In this document: piece by piece, positions 9,166 through 17,428 of the stretch
Numbering within the stretch: the first letter of the stretch is position 1
Layout: every line of letters begins with the position of its first letter
DNA from: Phenylobacterium sp.
GTDB lineage: Bacteria > Pseudomonadota > Alphaproteobacteria > Caulobacterales > Caulobacteraceae
Length of the DNA: 45,235 bases
NCBI RefSeq assembly: GCF_004297125.1
Contig: NZ_SCVD01000032.1
Coordinates: forward strand, 1 to 45,235
Reading direction: 5' to 3'
Position numbers and translations under genes: made by a program
Notes under the pieces: model-generated
Databases searched by the model: none
Seen by the model: the letters and a program-made list of their open reading frames with translations, nothing else
What the model was told of the DNA's origin: nothing

Positions 9166-9723
9166 ATGACCGATCTGTCCGCTGAAGTCACGGCCCTGGC
9201 CGACCGCAGCCTGCTGGTTCTGGACGACGACGCGCCGTTGCGCACCCGTCTCGGCCGCGCCCTCGAGCAACGCGGCTTTGAGCCGACGCTCGTCGGCAGC
9301 GTGCAGGAAGCCATCGCCGCGGTGAAGGTCCATGCCCCCGCCTATGCGGTGCTCGACATGCGGCTGGAGGACGGCTCCGGGCTGAAGGTGGTGGAAGCGG
9401 TGCGCGACGCCCGGCCCGACGCCAAGATCATCATGCTCACCGGCTACGGCAACATCGCCACGGCGGTGCAGGCGGTGAAGGCCGGTGCGGTCGACTACCT
9501 CTCCAAGCCGGCCGACGCCGACGACGTGGTCCGCGCCCTGCTGGCCCGCGGCGACGCCTCCGCGGCCCCGCCCGAGAATCCGATGAGCGCCGATCGCGTC
9601 CGCTGGGAGCACATCCAGCGCGTCTACGAGCTCTGCAACCACAACGTCTCGGAAACCGCCAGGCGGCTGAATATGCATCGGCGGACGCTGCAGCGCATAT
9701 TGGCGAAACGCGCCCCGCGCTAA
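9166..9723 (+). CDS. regA: Redox response regulator RegA/PrrA/ActR
   Basis: A 185-residue two-domain regulator. The receiver domain has acidic pocket LVLDDD, phospho-acceptor Asp64 (VLDMRLEDGSG), and Lys114 (LSKPAD). A short proline-containing linker (APPENPMS) leads to a Fis-like helix-turn-helix (RVRWEHIQRVYE through NMHRRTLQRILAKRAP), the hallmark of the family. Start ATG 9166 is preceded by AAGGGA; an upstream in-frame start at 9130 would overlap the likely promoter and add residues absent from the family. Expected targets are respiratory oxidases, hydrogenase or carbon-fixation genes depending on host. The stop interlocks with mmcB (CTAA). Confidence 0.94.
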   Translation: MTDLSAEVTALADRSLLVLDDDAPLRTRLGRALEQRGFEPTLVGSVQEAIAAVKVHAPAYAVLDMRLEDGSGLKVVEAVRDARPDAKIIMLTGYGNIATAVQAVKAGAVDYLSKPADADDVVRALLARGDASAAPPENPMSADRVRWEHIQRVYELCNHNVSETARRLNMHRRTLQRILAKRAPR

Positions 9724-10169
9724 AGCTCCGTCGCCACGGCTCCCCCCGCCCTGAGCGCCGCCAGCCGCGCGAAGGCCAGGGTCAGGGCCTTTCTCCGCGC
9801 CCCGGCCAGGGGTTCGACCGGCGCCTCGCGCAGGATGGCGCCGCCGAAGCCGTCGGCGACGATGAGGCCGGGCTCCTCCGGCAGGATCTCACGCGGGAAC
9901 TCCGGGGCGACGGCGAAGGCGAAGGCGTCGCAGTAGGGGCGGTACTCGGGCCACTTCACGTCTACGCGGAAGTCCTCGATCCCCGACTTCACCTCGACGA
10001 TGAAGACCTGGCCCCTGGGGCCCAGCGCCATCAGGTCGGCGCGCCGGCCGTTCGGTAGGGTCACTTCGGTGAGCGGCGCGTAGCCCAGCGCGGTCAGCAA
10101 CCGGGCGGCGCCGCGGGTGACGGTGGCGGTGGTCTCGGGACGGGAGACGGTGACGACGGTGACGTCCAT
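9720..10169 (-). CDS. mmcB: MmcB-family putative DNA repair endonuclease
   Basis: A 149-residue protein of the MmcB family (DUF/PF06319), a PD-(D/E)XK-like nuclease fold; the Caulobacter member is linked to DNA-damage response. Core motif: RADLMAL, then VFIVEVKSG (the ExK pair Glu-Val-Lys) and FRVDVKWPEYRPYCD. The start is uncertain: ATG at 10169 (MDVTVVTVSR) has a weak GGCGG upstream; a TTG at 10205 would add 12 basic residues. Convergent with regA, sharing 4 bases of stop codons. Family assignment is from recognised motif order, not a search. Confidence 0.82.
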   Translation of the reverse strand: MDVTVVTVSRPETTATVTRGAARLLTALGYAPLTEVTLPNGRRADLMALGPRGQVFIVEVKSGIEDFRVDVKWPEYRPYCDAFAFAVAPEFPREILPEEPGLIVADGFGGAILREAPVEPLAGARRKALTLAFARLAALRAGGAVATEL

Positions 10170-10220
10170 GACCGCCACATTGTTCCGCCTACGTTCCCGT
10201 GGCAAGCGGGCCCTGCCGCG

Positions 10221-10748
10221 TCAGCTCCGCGCGGGCAGCGGGAATTCCAGGCGGCCGATGTCGAAGCCCAGCTGGCGGATACGCGCCAGGGCCTGGCTCT
10301 TGATCGCGGCGGGCAGGACCGGCTTCTGCGACATCAGCCACAGGTACTTGCCGTTGGCCGTGGCCAGGACCAGCCAGCCCTGGTCCGGGCGGTGCTCGAC
10401 GACCACATAGTCCTGGGTCACCACGCCGCCGAAGAAGCTCATCTTGAACTTGGCGTTGGTGCGGGCGTCGGCCACCGTGGCCTTGGCCTTCCAGGTCTTC
10501 AGCGGGCCGGTAGGGCTGTCCTTGCGGCACGACTGCACCACGGCGAAGCCCTTCGCCTGCGGCGTCCAGTCCGAGGCGCCGGCCTGGCAGCCGTTCTGCA
10601 GCTGGTTGGGGACGCGCGCGACCTCGTACCAGCGGCCCATCATCTGGGCGATCTCGATGCGGCCGATCGGTTCCACGGCCGCCTGGGCCGCGACCGGGGC
10701 GAGCGTCAGGCAGGCGGCGAGGGCCGCGAGGATGAGGCGCTGGATCAT
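10221..10748 (-). CDS. Periplasmic lipocalin (Blc-like)
   Basis: A 175-residue protein with a Sec signal peptide (MIQRLILAALAACLTLAPVAAQA) and a bacterial lipocalin domain: MGRWYEVARVPN (GxWY motif, 38-41), then FGGVVTQDYVVVEHRPDQ and the YLWLMSQKP strand, and a C-terminal helix IRQLGFDIGRLEF. Such proteins bind hydrophobic ligands, in E. coli lysophospholipids. Unlike E. coli Blc there is no lipobox, so a soluble periplasmic protein is expected. The ATG at 10748 lacks a clear Shine-Dalgarno, but the signal peptide fixes it. It lies alone between mmcB and the terminator at 10872-10903. Confidence 0.9.
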   Translation of the reverse strand: MIQRLILAALAACLTLAPVAAQAAVEPIGRIEIAQMMGRWYEVARVPNQLQNGCQAGASDWTPQAKGFAVVQSCRKDSPTGPLKTWKAKATVADARTNAKFKMSFFGGVVTQDYVVVEHRPDQGWLVLATANGKYLWLMSQKPVLPAAIKSQALARIRQLGFDIGRLEFPLPARS

Positions 10749-10871
10749 GTTGCGGTGCAATATACGAAGGTTGAGCGAAAATGAACGCCCTGGGCGCGCG
10801 ATATAGGGACGCACGATCCCGATGACCAGCGCCTGAACGGTCCGGTCAGGAGTGTTACCGGGCCGGCGACG

Positions 10872-10903
10872 CAAAACGCCCGCCGGATCTCTCCGGCGGG
10901 CGT
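10872..10903 (-). terminator. Terminator of the diiron protein gene
   Basis: Perfect 11-bp stem (10876-10886 with 10893-10903, 6-base loop), followed on the minus strand by four T. It begins about 23 bases after the stop of the ferritin-like gene and fits an intrinsic terminator with a short U-tract. Confidence 0.75.
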
Positions 10904-10925
10904 TCCATGGCTTCGGCCGCGAAGC

Positions 10926-12053
10926 CTACTCGGCCGCGATCAGGATCTGCTTCGCCTTGTCGGCGAAGTTGATCTCCTGGAGGTAGCGGATGCCCTCCTC
11001 GGCGATGGCGTCGCCCACCATCACGTCGCCCTCGGCCTTCAGCTCGTCGATGTCGACGTACATCGCGTAGAAGGCCCGCGTGCGCTCGGTGATGATGCCG
11101 GCGTTCAGCAGCGTCTTCACCAGAACGCGGAAGATGTTGGTCTGCTCCTTCATCCCCTCGCGACGGCTCTCGTCGTTGATGATGCTCGCCAGTTCGGCGA
11201 TCACCACGTCCGGGTCGAGGCCGAACTCCTCGTAGAGGCTGCGCTGCTGGGTCGGGCCCACCAGGTTGAACAGCAGGGTCTGGAAGCACTGGGCGGCCCA
11301 GAGCTCGATGATTTCGTGCTCCTTCTCCGACAGGTGCGGGATGGTCCGGTCGGCCCAGATCTTCCCGAACTTGTGGTGGAAGGCCTCGTCGGTCATCACC
11401 AGCTGCATCAGCTTCTTGCAGAGCGGATCGTTGGTGACCTTGAAGAAGGTGGCGAAGGCGCCCATCGCCAGGCCCTCCACCAGCATCTGCATCCCGATGA
11501 TCTTCTTGTAGACCTCCGGGCTGCCGATGATGTCGACCAGCAGCGCCTTCAGCGTCGGGCCACATTCCACCGGCCGGCCCCAGCGGGCCTTGATGTATTT
11601 GGCGAAGGCCGTCACGTGGCGGGCTTCCTCGCGGGTCTGGTTGGCGGCGTATTCCTGCGCGCCCTGGTCCTTCAGCACGTGGCAGAGCGAGGCCGACAGG
11701 TTCAGCGCCCCCTGCTCGCCGTGCAGGATCGAGGAGAAGCTGCGCAGGGCGAACTGGTTCACGAACCGGATGCGGTCCTTCGGGTTCGACAGGCGGTCCG
11801 AGACGTACTTCGTCTGCAGGGACACCACCATGTCCTCCGGCAGGAGCATCTCGTTCTCCATGTCGAAGGGCTCGTCGAAGTCGATGTAGCGCTTGTCCAG
11901 CGGGTCCCAGAAGTGGTCGTGGGTCGCCGAGATGATCTTGTCAAAGGCGGTCGAGCGGTTGCCGTATCGGTCCAGCTCCAGCATGGACTCAAAATCGTCG
12001 GGCGCGACGGCGTCGTAGATGATGTCCTTGGTGATGTTGCCGTCTGCGGCCAT
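10926..12053 (-). CDS. Ferritin-like diiron-carboxylate protein, unknown substrate
   Basis: A 375-residue helical protein with a full set of diiron ligands in the ferritin/R2 arrangement: Glu113 (HGEQ), Glu143 and His146 (EEARH), Glu193 (LVEGLA), Glu223 and His226 (DEAFHH). The two ExxH halves are separated by about 80 residues, as in R2-like or AurF-like oxygenases. The length is greater than ferritin and close to R2, but I do not recognise the radical tyrosine context of class I RNR. Possible roles are an oxidase or N-oxygenase; no substrate can be given. Start ATG 12053 with AGGA upstream. A palindrome 64 bases upstream (12118-12131) recurs in front of the ferredoxin reductase gene at 32243. 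Confidence 0.85.
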   Translation of the reverse strand: MAADGNITKDIIYDAVAPDDFESMLELDRYGNRSTAFDKIISATHDHFWDPLDKRYIDFDEPFDMENEMLLPEDMVVSLQTKYVSDRLSNPKDRIRFVNQFALRSFSSILHGEQGALNLSASLCHVLKDQGAQEYAANQTREEARHVTAFAKYIKARWGRPVECGPTLKALLVDIIGSPEVYKKIIGMQMLVEGLAMGAFATFFKVTNDPLCKKLMQLVMTDEAFHHKFGKIWADRTIPHLSEKEHEIIELWAAQCFQTLLFNLVGPTQQRSLYEEFGLDPDVVIAELASIINDESRREGMKEQTNIFRVLVKTLLNAGIITERTRAFYAMYVDIDELKAEGDVMVGDAIAEEGIRYLQEINFADKAKQILIAAE

Positions 12054-12117
12054 GGGGAAGTCCTCACCTGTTCTTTGCAGCCACCATGCGATCTAAGCAG
12101 TGATCAGTCAAGGAAGG

Positions 12118-12131
12118 TGACGGGGGCGTCA
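12118..12131. promoter_or_regulatory. TGACG-N4-CGTCA palindrome upstream of the diiron protein gene
   Basis: TGACG-GGGG-CGTCA, flanked by AAGG on the left and AACTT on the right. The same arms, spacer length and right flank occur at 32264-32277. Read on the minus strand it contains TTGACGC, which also resembles a Caulobacter housekeeping -35 element, so operator and -35 may overlap. Confidence 0.5.
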
Positions 12132-12170
12132 ACTTTCAACCTGCCCGTAACCATACCCGGCCGTCGGCCC

Positions 12171-12593
12171 CTACTCCGCCGCCGCCTCGATCATGTCGAT
12201 GTCGCCGTCCGACAGGCCGAAGTGGTGGCCGATCTCGTGGACCAGGACGTGGGTCACCAGTTCCTCCAGCGTCACCTCCCCGTTCTCCGCCCACTCGTCC
12301 AGGATCGGGCGGCGGTAGAGGAACACGCGGGATGGCTCGGGCGCGGCCCCGAACACCGAGCGCTCGGCCAGGCTGACGCCGGAGTAGAGGCCGGTCAGGC
12401 CGAACGGGTCTTCGATCCCCAGCTCGTCCAGCACTCGGTCCTCGGGGAAATCGTCCACCCGGAACACCACCTCGCCGGCCATCCGCCGGAAGCCCTCCGG
12501 CAGGGCGGCGAACGCGCGCGCGGCGATCTCCGCCATGTCGTCCAGCGAGGGCGCGCGGCCCGCGAATAGACGGTCGTCCTTGGGGTCACTCAT
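12171..12593 (-). CDS. Minimal zincin-like metallopeptidase family protein
   Basis: A 140-residue protein of the minimal MMP-like (Zincin_1, PF06262) family. The extended zinc motif HEIGHHFGLSD at 119-129 gives HExxHxxGxxD with His119, His123 and Asp129. The N-terminal part is acidic and helical. No signal peptide; presumably cytosolic; substrate unknown. ATG at 12593 overlaps the upstream gene by 8 bases (ATGAGTGA), so the two are translationally coupled. Confidence 0.9.
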   Translation of the reverse strand: MSDPKDDRLFAGRAPSLDDMAEIAARAFAALPEGFRRMAGEVVFRVDDFPEDRVLDELGIEDPFGLTGLYSGVSLAERSVFGAAPEPSRVFLYRRPILDEWAENGEVTLEELVTHVLVHEIGHHFGLSDGDIDMIEAAAE

Positions 12594-13152
12594 CCGGCAT
12601 CACGATGTGGGGGGCTTCGGGGGGCCGCGTCTCGAAGAGGCCGATGTCCAGGGGCTGCTGCGGCCTCGTCGGCCGCATCGGCGTGCGGGCGATGGCGCGC
12701 AGGGTGTCGGGATCCAGGTCCTGGCCGGCCTTGCGCGCCTGCCGCGCCTGGGGTGCGTCCAGTGGCCGGTCCGCCGTGCCGATGCGCCAGTAGGAGACGG
12801 TGAGCCGCCAAACCGTCTTCGGAGCCTTGGGCGGCGCCGGCCAGCGATGGCCGTCGGCATAGACGGGCTGCATCGCCTTCGGTCGCGGCGCGCCCTCGGC
12901 AACCTGTTCGACCAGCCCGCAATAGCGGTCCTCGGCGGCGGGCATCGTCCCCGTGCGCTCGTCGTCGAGCCGGCCGGCGTAGGCGTCCAGCGCCGCCTCG
13001 CGGGTGGCGAAGGCCGGGCCCACGGGGTCGGTGGCGAAGGCGACGGCCTCGCCGGCCCGCCGCCGCGCCTCGCTCTCGCGGGCGGCGCGGCCCAGCGGCC
13101 GGCTGAGCGCCTGCTCGGCGTTGGTCGCCACGGGATAGAGGATCGCCGTCAT
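12586..13152 (-). CDS. Uncharacterised protein coupled to the zincin gene
   Basis: A 188-residue soluble-looking protein I do not recognise. Visible features: an Arg/Ala-rich N-terminal helix region (about 10-45), a central RYCGLVEQVAEGAPRP segment, an aromatic strand pair KTVWRLTVSYWRIG, and a proline-rich C-terminus (TPMRPTRPQQP, ending VMPDE). No membrane helix or signal. The start is taken as ATG 13152; an in-frame ATG lies 9 bases further upstream. Its last 8 bases overlap the zincin start, so a shared function is likely. It is divergent from divL (130 bases between). Confidence 0.75.
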   Translation of the reverse strand: MTAILYPVATNAEQALSRPLGRAARESEARRRAGEAVAFATDPVGPAFATREAALDAYAGRLDDERTGTMPAAEDRYCGLVEQVAEGAPRPKAMQPVYADGHRWPAPPKAPKTVWRLTVSYWRIGTADRPLDAPQARQARKAGQDLDPDTLRAIARTPMRPTRPQQPLDIGLFETRPPEAPHIVMPDE

Positions 13153-13281
13153 CGCGCGCATTCTCGCCCAAAGGCCATGGGCTGCCCAGCGCGACAAGAG
13201 GGGGCGACGCGCGAAGACGCCACACGTGCGGGGAACCCCTGCAGGCCCTAAGCTCGGGCCCAACGATTCGCCGGGGCGTCG

Positions 13282-15603
13282 ATGAGCGCGCACGAACTGA
13301 TGCTGGCGGCGGCGGCGGGCGCGGTGTGCCTGGCCATCTCCGCCGTCCTCTGGGCGTTCGCCCAGCGCCGCGCGGCCGACCGAAGGGTCGCCGGGCTGAA
13401 GGCGCGCATCCGCCAGCTCGAAACCGGCGCCGAGACCGCCCAGGCCTCGGCCGAGGCCTTCGATTCCGCCCTGCTCGCCGTCGAGGACGGCCAGGCCCTG
13501 CTGGCCTCCGGCGAGGAGAGCCTGGGGGTCTGCTGCGAGGCCCTCGGCTTGTCCGAGGCCGATCCGCAATACCTGCTGAACGCCCTGATGCGCGCCGATC
13601 CCGATCATGCGCGCCGCCTTCGCGGCCTGTTCGAGCGCGGCGAGGCCTGCGCCTTCGAGGTGAAGGGGCCGTCCGGCGTGGTGACTGTCGAGGGCCGCGC
13701 CGCCGGCGCCCTGGCCTGGCTGCGGGTCTCGGCGGTGCTGGGCGAGGACCAGGGCCTGCCGACCGCGCCGCGCTTCGCCGCGCTCCTGAACGCCCGGGTC
13801 TTCCCCGCCTGGATCGCCGCGGCGGACGGATCGCCCGTCTGGGTCAACGCCGCCTGGCTCAAGGCCGTGGACGCCGGCAGCCTGGACGAGGCCGTCCAGC
13901 GTGGCGTGGCCTTCGACAAGGGCGCCGACGCCATCGCCAGCGAAGCCGCCAACCTTGGCCAGCGGCGCGAGGCGCTGCGCTGGCTGAGCTTCGGCGGCCG
14001 CCGCCGCGCCTTCCTGATCGCCGCCCAGCCGCTGGAAGGCGGCGGCGTCGGGGTCTGGACGGACGACCTCACCGACCTGGAGGAAGCCCGGGAGGAGACC
14101 AAGCGCAACGTCGAGGCCCACGACGAGACCCTGAACCGCCTGGACGACGCGGTGGTGATCTTCGACGGGGCCAAGCGCCTGAGCTTTCACAACACAGCCT
14201 TCGCCGAATTGTGGGGCCTGGAGCCGGCGTGGCTCGGGGAGCGGCCAACGCATGGCGAGATCCTGGATCGCCTGCGCCAGCGCCGCCGTCTGCCCGAGAC
14301 GGCCGACTACGCCAAGTGGAAGGCCGGCGAGTTGGACCGCTACGAAAAGCTGGAGCAGCAGGCCGACGACATGTGGAGCACGCCCGACGGCCGCACCCTA
14401 CGTGTCGTGCGCCAGTCGCACCCGCTGGGCGGCCTCTTGCTGCTATTCGCCGACATCACCGGCGAGCTGAAGATGAAGGCGCAATACAACGCCCTGATCC
14501 AGGTGCAGCAGGCGACCCTCGACAAGCTCAGCGACGCGGTCGCCGTGTTCGGTTCCGACGGGCGGCTGCGGCTGCATAACGAGAGCTTCGAGAAGTTCTG
14601 GAACATCACCCCGCTCCAGATAGAGGCCGCGGGCGACTTCGAGGGCGTGGTCGAGCTCTGCGTGCACAAGCTGCACGACATGGTGTTCTGGAAAGACCTC
14701 AAAGGCCGGGTCGCCGACCCCGACCCCAGCGCCCGCATGCCGATCACCGGCGAGGCCCAGACGTCCGACGACCGCACCGTCGAGTACCGCACCCGGCCGC
14801 TTCCGGACGGCGCGACGCTGATCGCCTTCACGGACGTCACCGACGCGCGGCGCCTGGAGAGCGCCCTGGCCGACCGCGAGCAGGCGCTCTCCGAGGCCGA
14901 GCGGCTGAAGCGCGACTTCGTGGGGAACGTCTCCTACGAGCTGCGCACCCCGCTCACCACGATCATCGGTTACTCCGAACTGCTGGAGCACTCCGGCGAC
15001 GGGTTGTCGGAGCGCGCCCGCGGCTACGCCGCCTCGGTGAAGTCGGCCGCCACCCAGCTCGCGCGCTCCATCGACGACGTGTTGGACATGGCCCAGATCG
15101 ACGCCGACGAGATGGCGCTGGACCTGACCCAGGTGAACGTCTCCGACCTGCTGATCGAGGTGGCCAGCCGCTGGCGGGCCGAGGCCGAGCCGGCGAAGGT
15201 CTCCATCATGCTGGAACGGCCCGACGACGTGGGTGTGATCCGCGGCGACCGCCGCCGCCTGTCGCAGGTCCTCGACCACCTGATGGAGAACGCCATCGGC
15301 CAGACCCCGGCCGGCGGCACGGTGACGCTCGCGGCCCGCAAGGCCCGCGGCGAGGTGCAGCTTCAGGTGTCGGACACCGGCCGCGGCATCCCGTTCCACG
15401 TCCAGGCGCACATCTTCGACCGCTTCATCGGCCGCGAGCGCGGCGGGCCCGGCCTGGGCCTGGCCCTGGTCAAGGCCCTGACCGAGTTGCACGGTGGCTG
15501 GGTGGCCCTGGAGAGCGAGCCCGGCGCCGGCGCCACCTTCACCTGCCACCTCCCGGAAGTCGCCACCGCCGTCAGCCAGCCGGAGCTCGGCTTCGCGCGC
15601 TAG
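13282..15603 (+). CDS. divL: Cell-cycle pseudo-histidine kinase DivL
   Basis: A 773-residue kinase-like protein with one N-terminal membrane helix (about 7-27), a coiled-coil/linker, PAS-like repeats (about 280-400 and 400-530), a dimerisation domain and a HATPase domain. The H-box reads NVSYELRTPLT: Tyr552 stands where histidine kinases have the phospho-His, exactly the feature of Caulobacter DivL (Tyr550 of 769). ATP-binding motifs remain: Asn670 (MENAIGQ), DTGRGIP, GGPGLGLALV. DivL is known to sense DivK~P and steer the CckA-ChpT-CtrA relay at the cell pole. Start ATG 13282. The tsaE gene, which often follows divL in alphaproteobacteria, is absent here. Confidence 0.93.
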   Translation: MSAHELMLAAAAGAVCLAISAVLWAFAQRRAADRRVAGLKARIRQLETGAETAQASAEAFDSALLAVEDGQALLASGEESLGVCCEALGLSEADPQYLLNALMRADPDHARRLRGLFERGEACAFEVKGPSGVVTVEGRAAGALAWLRVSAVLGEDQGLPTAPRFAALLNARVFPAWIAAADGSPVWVNAAWLKAVDAGSLDEAVQRGVAFDKGADAIASEAANLGQRREALRWLSFGGRRRAFLIAAQPLEGGGVGVWTDDLTDLEEAREETKRNVEAHDETLNRLDDAVVIFDGAKRLSFHNTAFAELWGLEPAWLGERPTHGEILDRLRQRRRLPETADYAKWKAGELDRYEKLEQQADDMWSTPDGRTLRVVRQSHPLGGLLLLFADITGELKMKAQYNALIQVQQATLDKLSDAVAVFGSDGRLRLHNESFEKFWNITPLQIEAAGDFEGVVELCVHKLHDMVFWKDLKGRVADPDPSARMPITGEAQTSDDRTVEYRTRPLPDGATLIAFTDVTDARRLESALADREQALSEAERLKRDFVGNVSYELRTPLTTIIGYSELLEHSGDGLSERARGYAASVKSAATQLARSIDDVLDMAQIDADEMALDLTQVNVSDLLIEVASRWRAEAEPAKVSIMLERPDDVGVIRGDRRRLSQVLDHLMENAIGQTPAGGTVTLAARKARGEVQLQVSDTGRGIPFHVQAHIFDRFIGRERGGPGLGLALVKALTELHGGWVALESEPGAGATFTCHLPEVATAVSQPELGFAR

Positions 15604-15606
15604 GCC

Positions 15607-16644
15607 CTACCGCTGCCGCCGCGCCTCGGCCGTGGCGGCGTTCAGCTTGCGGATCCGCTCCTCGTAGAGCCGCGCCAGGCGGCGGGGCTCGGAAACGGTG
15701 TTGCGGGCGTCCGCCCAGGCCAACTGCCGCTGGCGCAGCAGCTCGCGATCCTCATGGGCGTCCAGCGCCTCGGCGTAGGCCTGCCGCAGCTCGCCCTGCA
15801 GACGTTGCAGATCCGGATCGCCACAGATCGCCCGGTCGGCGGGCGTCGGTTCCGTGGTGCAGGCGTCGCCTTCGGTGCTCGCCGCCGGGGTTTGCGTCGC
15901 CTCGGCGTCGTCGGGAGCGACCTCCGCCGCTTCGGGCGACGGTGCGGCCTCGCTGGAGTCCGCCGACGGCGCTTGCACGTCGGACGCGGACCCGGCAGCG
16001 GTCACCGCCGCCGGCGCGGGCGGCGGCTCCAGCGCCGCGGTCTGGATGGGCGCGGCGGCCGGGGCGACGGGCGGCGCCGGCGCCTCCGGAGTGGTCTGGC
16101 CGGCCCACCAGCCCAGGGCTACGCCCGCGGCCATGCCCACGGCGAAGCCCGCTGCGAGCCCACGGCGAAGCCCCCGCGCCGGGCCGGGACGCTCCGGCTC
16201 CCGCGGCCGCAGTTGCAGGCCCAGACCCTTCGCGCCCGCCGCCTCGTCCTCGGGCGGCGCCGGATCGTCGTCCCAGACGCTGCGGGGCGGCTTCAGCTCC
16301 GACGAGGGCGGCGGTTCGGGGGCCACCTCATCCACGGCGACCGGCGCCGACGGCTTGCGGCGGCGCGCCTGGCGCGGAGCCGGCTCCGTTGGCGAGGCCT
16401 CGACCTCGGCGGGCGGTTCGTCCTCGTCCTCGGGCTCCATCGGGTCGCCCAGGTTCAGCGCCACGACCCGCGGCTCTCCCGGCCGCCGCATCGCCGACCG
16501 GCCGCGCGCCTCGCGACTCTCCCGGCGCGCCGCCATCTCCTTCAGGATCTGGTACGAGAGCGAGGCGTCACCGCGCGCGCGGCTGGTGTCGAGCAATCGC
16601 CGGAGCTCCGGCCCGTTCAGGGTGGAGAGATCCACTTGCGGCAT
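15607..16644 (-). CDS. Membrane-anchored protein with LprI-type C-terminal domain
   Basis: A 345-residue protein. Residues 1-50 are a basic helical region; 60-155 are Pro/Glu-rich and disordered. A glycine-rich membrane helix (about 162-183, GLAAGFAVGMAAGVALGWW) follows Arg residues, so the N-terminus should be cytosolic. A Pro/Ala-rich linker (185-258) leads to a C-terminal domain (260-345) resembling the lysozyme-inhibitor LprI family (PF07007): DRAICGDPDLQRLQGELRQAY and RQRQLAWADARN, with Cys262 and Cys274. Known LprI proteins inhibit lysozyme, but most domain members are uncharacterised. Ends 3 bases from the convergent divL stop. The ATG at 16644 is the most upstream in frame. Confidence 0.8.
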   Translation of the reverse strand: MPQVDLSTLNGPELRRLLDTSRARGDASLSYQILKEMAARRESREARGRSAMRRPGEPRVVALNLGDPMEPEDEDEPPAEVEASPTEPAPRQARRRKPSAPVAVDEVAPEPPPSSELKPPRSVWDDDPAPPEDEAAGAKGLGLQLRPREPERPGPARGLRRGLAAGFAVGMAAGVALGWWAGQTTPEAPAPPVAPAAAPIQTAALEPPPAPAAVTAAGSASDVQAPSADSSEAAPSPEAAEVAPDDAEATQTPAASTEGDACTTEPTPADRAICGDPDLQRLQGELRQAYAEALDAHEDRELLRQRQLAWADARNTVSEPRRLARLYEERIRKLNAATAEARRQR

Positions 16645-16878
16645 GGCGAGTCGTCCTGGGCGCTACTCAAATTCAACCGCCAGCGCCCGTCCCTTCACCA
16701 GCGAACCCAGTATTGCCCGGACGGGCCACGGGGAAAAGCTCGTCGTGTCCGGCGCACGCGCCATGCCGCGCCGTCTGGCCCGCGGTGGCGCCCCGACAGG
16801 TCTGGAACAACACCTCGCCTGGCCGGGTTCGGCGGCGGGGGCGGGCCTTCGCCGGGGTCGGTCTGCCTTAGCCTTGCG
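16645..16878. other. Intergenic stretch without recognised feature
   Basis: 234 bases between two minus-strand genes. It presumably carries the promoter of the LprI-domain gene. I see no convincing open reading frame, RNA gene or intrinsic terminator. Confidence 0.5.
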
Positions 16879-17388
16879 CTAAAGCTCCAACATGAATCCG
16901 CCCGCATGATGGAAGTCCGGCTGTTCGGCCGGATGGCGCAGCGCCCAGTAGGACAGGCGGCCCCCGACTTCCTCGACCACGGCCGTCAGGCCCAGCCGGA
17001 GCGGGCCGGTCGCCGGCAGCGCCAGCCCGACCCGGACTTCCAGCGTGTCCGCCGTCTTCGCGATCCCGATGCTTGGCGCCTCGATCTCCAGCGGCGCCAT
17101 GCCCGACCGGTAGCCGCCGAAGCCATAGGCCGCCCACTCGGTGGACGGGGCGAAGTTGAACTCGCGATAGGCGCCGCCCTCCGCGCCGAGGAAGGCCTCG
17201 AAGCAGGTGTGGTTCCAGAGGCCGTCGACGCGCCCGGGCCCCGCTGCTGGCGGTACGGCCAGGCGGGCGACATCGCCCGTGAGCAGATAGCGCAGCGTCA
17301 GTCCCGCCCCCGCGCGCTCAGCCTCGACCGCCAGGCTCGTCACGGCGTCGCAGCGCGAGCGGGGGTGGAGGATCAGGGGACGGCGCAT
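16879..17388 (-). CDS. DOMON-like domain protein
   Basis: A 169-residue single-domain protein matching the DOMON-like (murB-like) beta-sandwich family: LRYLLTGDVARLAVPP, then GLWNHTCFEAFLG, YREFNFAPSTEWAAYGF and the closing YWALRHPAEQPDFHHAGGF. No signal peptide is visible, so it is probably cytosolic. DOMON folds bind haem or sugars; the ligand of this group is not known. Start ATG 17388. Stands between the LysR regulator and the LprI-domain gene on the same strand. Confidence 0.85.
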   Translation of the reverse strand: MRRPLILHPRSRCDAVTSLAVEAERAGAGLTLRYLLTGDVARLAVPPAAGPGRVDGLWNHTCFEAFLGAEGGAYREFNFAPSTEWAAYGFGGYRSGMAPLEIEAPSIGIAKTADTLEVRVGLALPATGPLRLGLTAVVEEVGGRLSYWALRHPAEQPDFHHAGGFMLEL

Positions 17389-17428
17389 GCAGTCAGCCTA
17401 CCCGGAACGCTGCGGCGATCCAGGGGGG

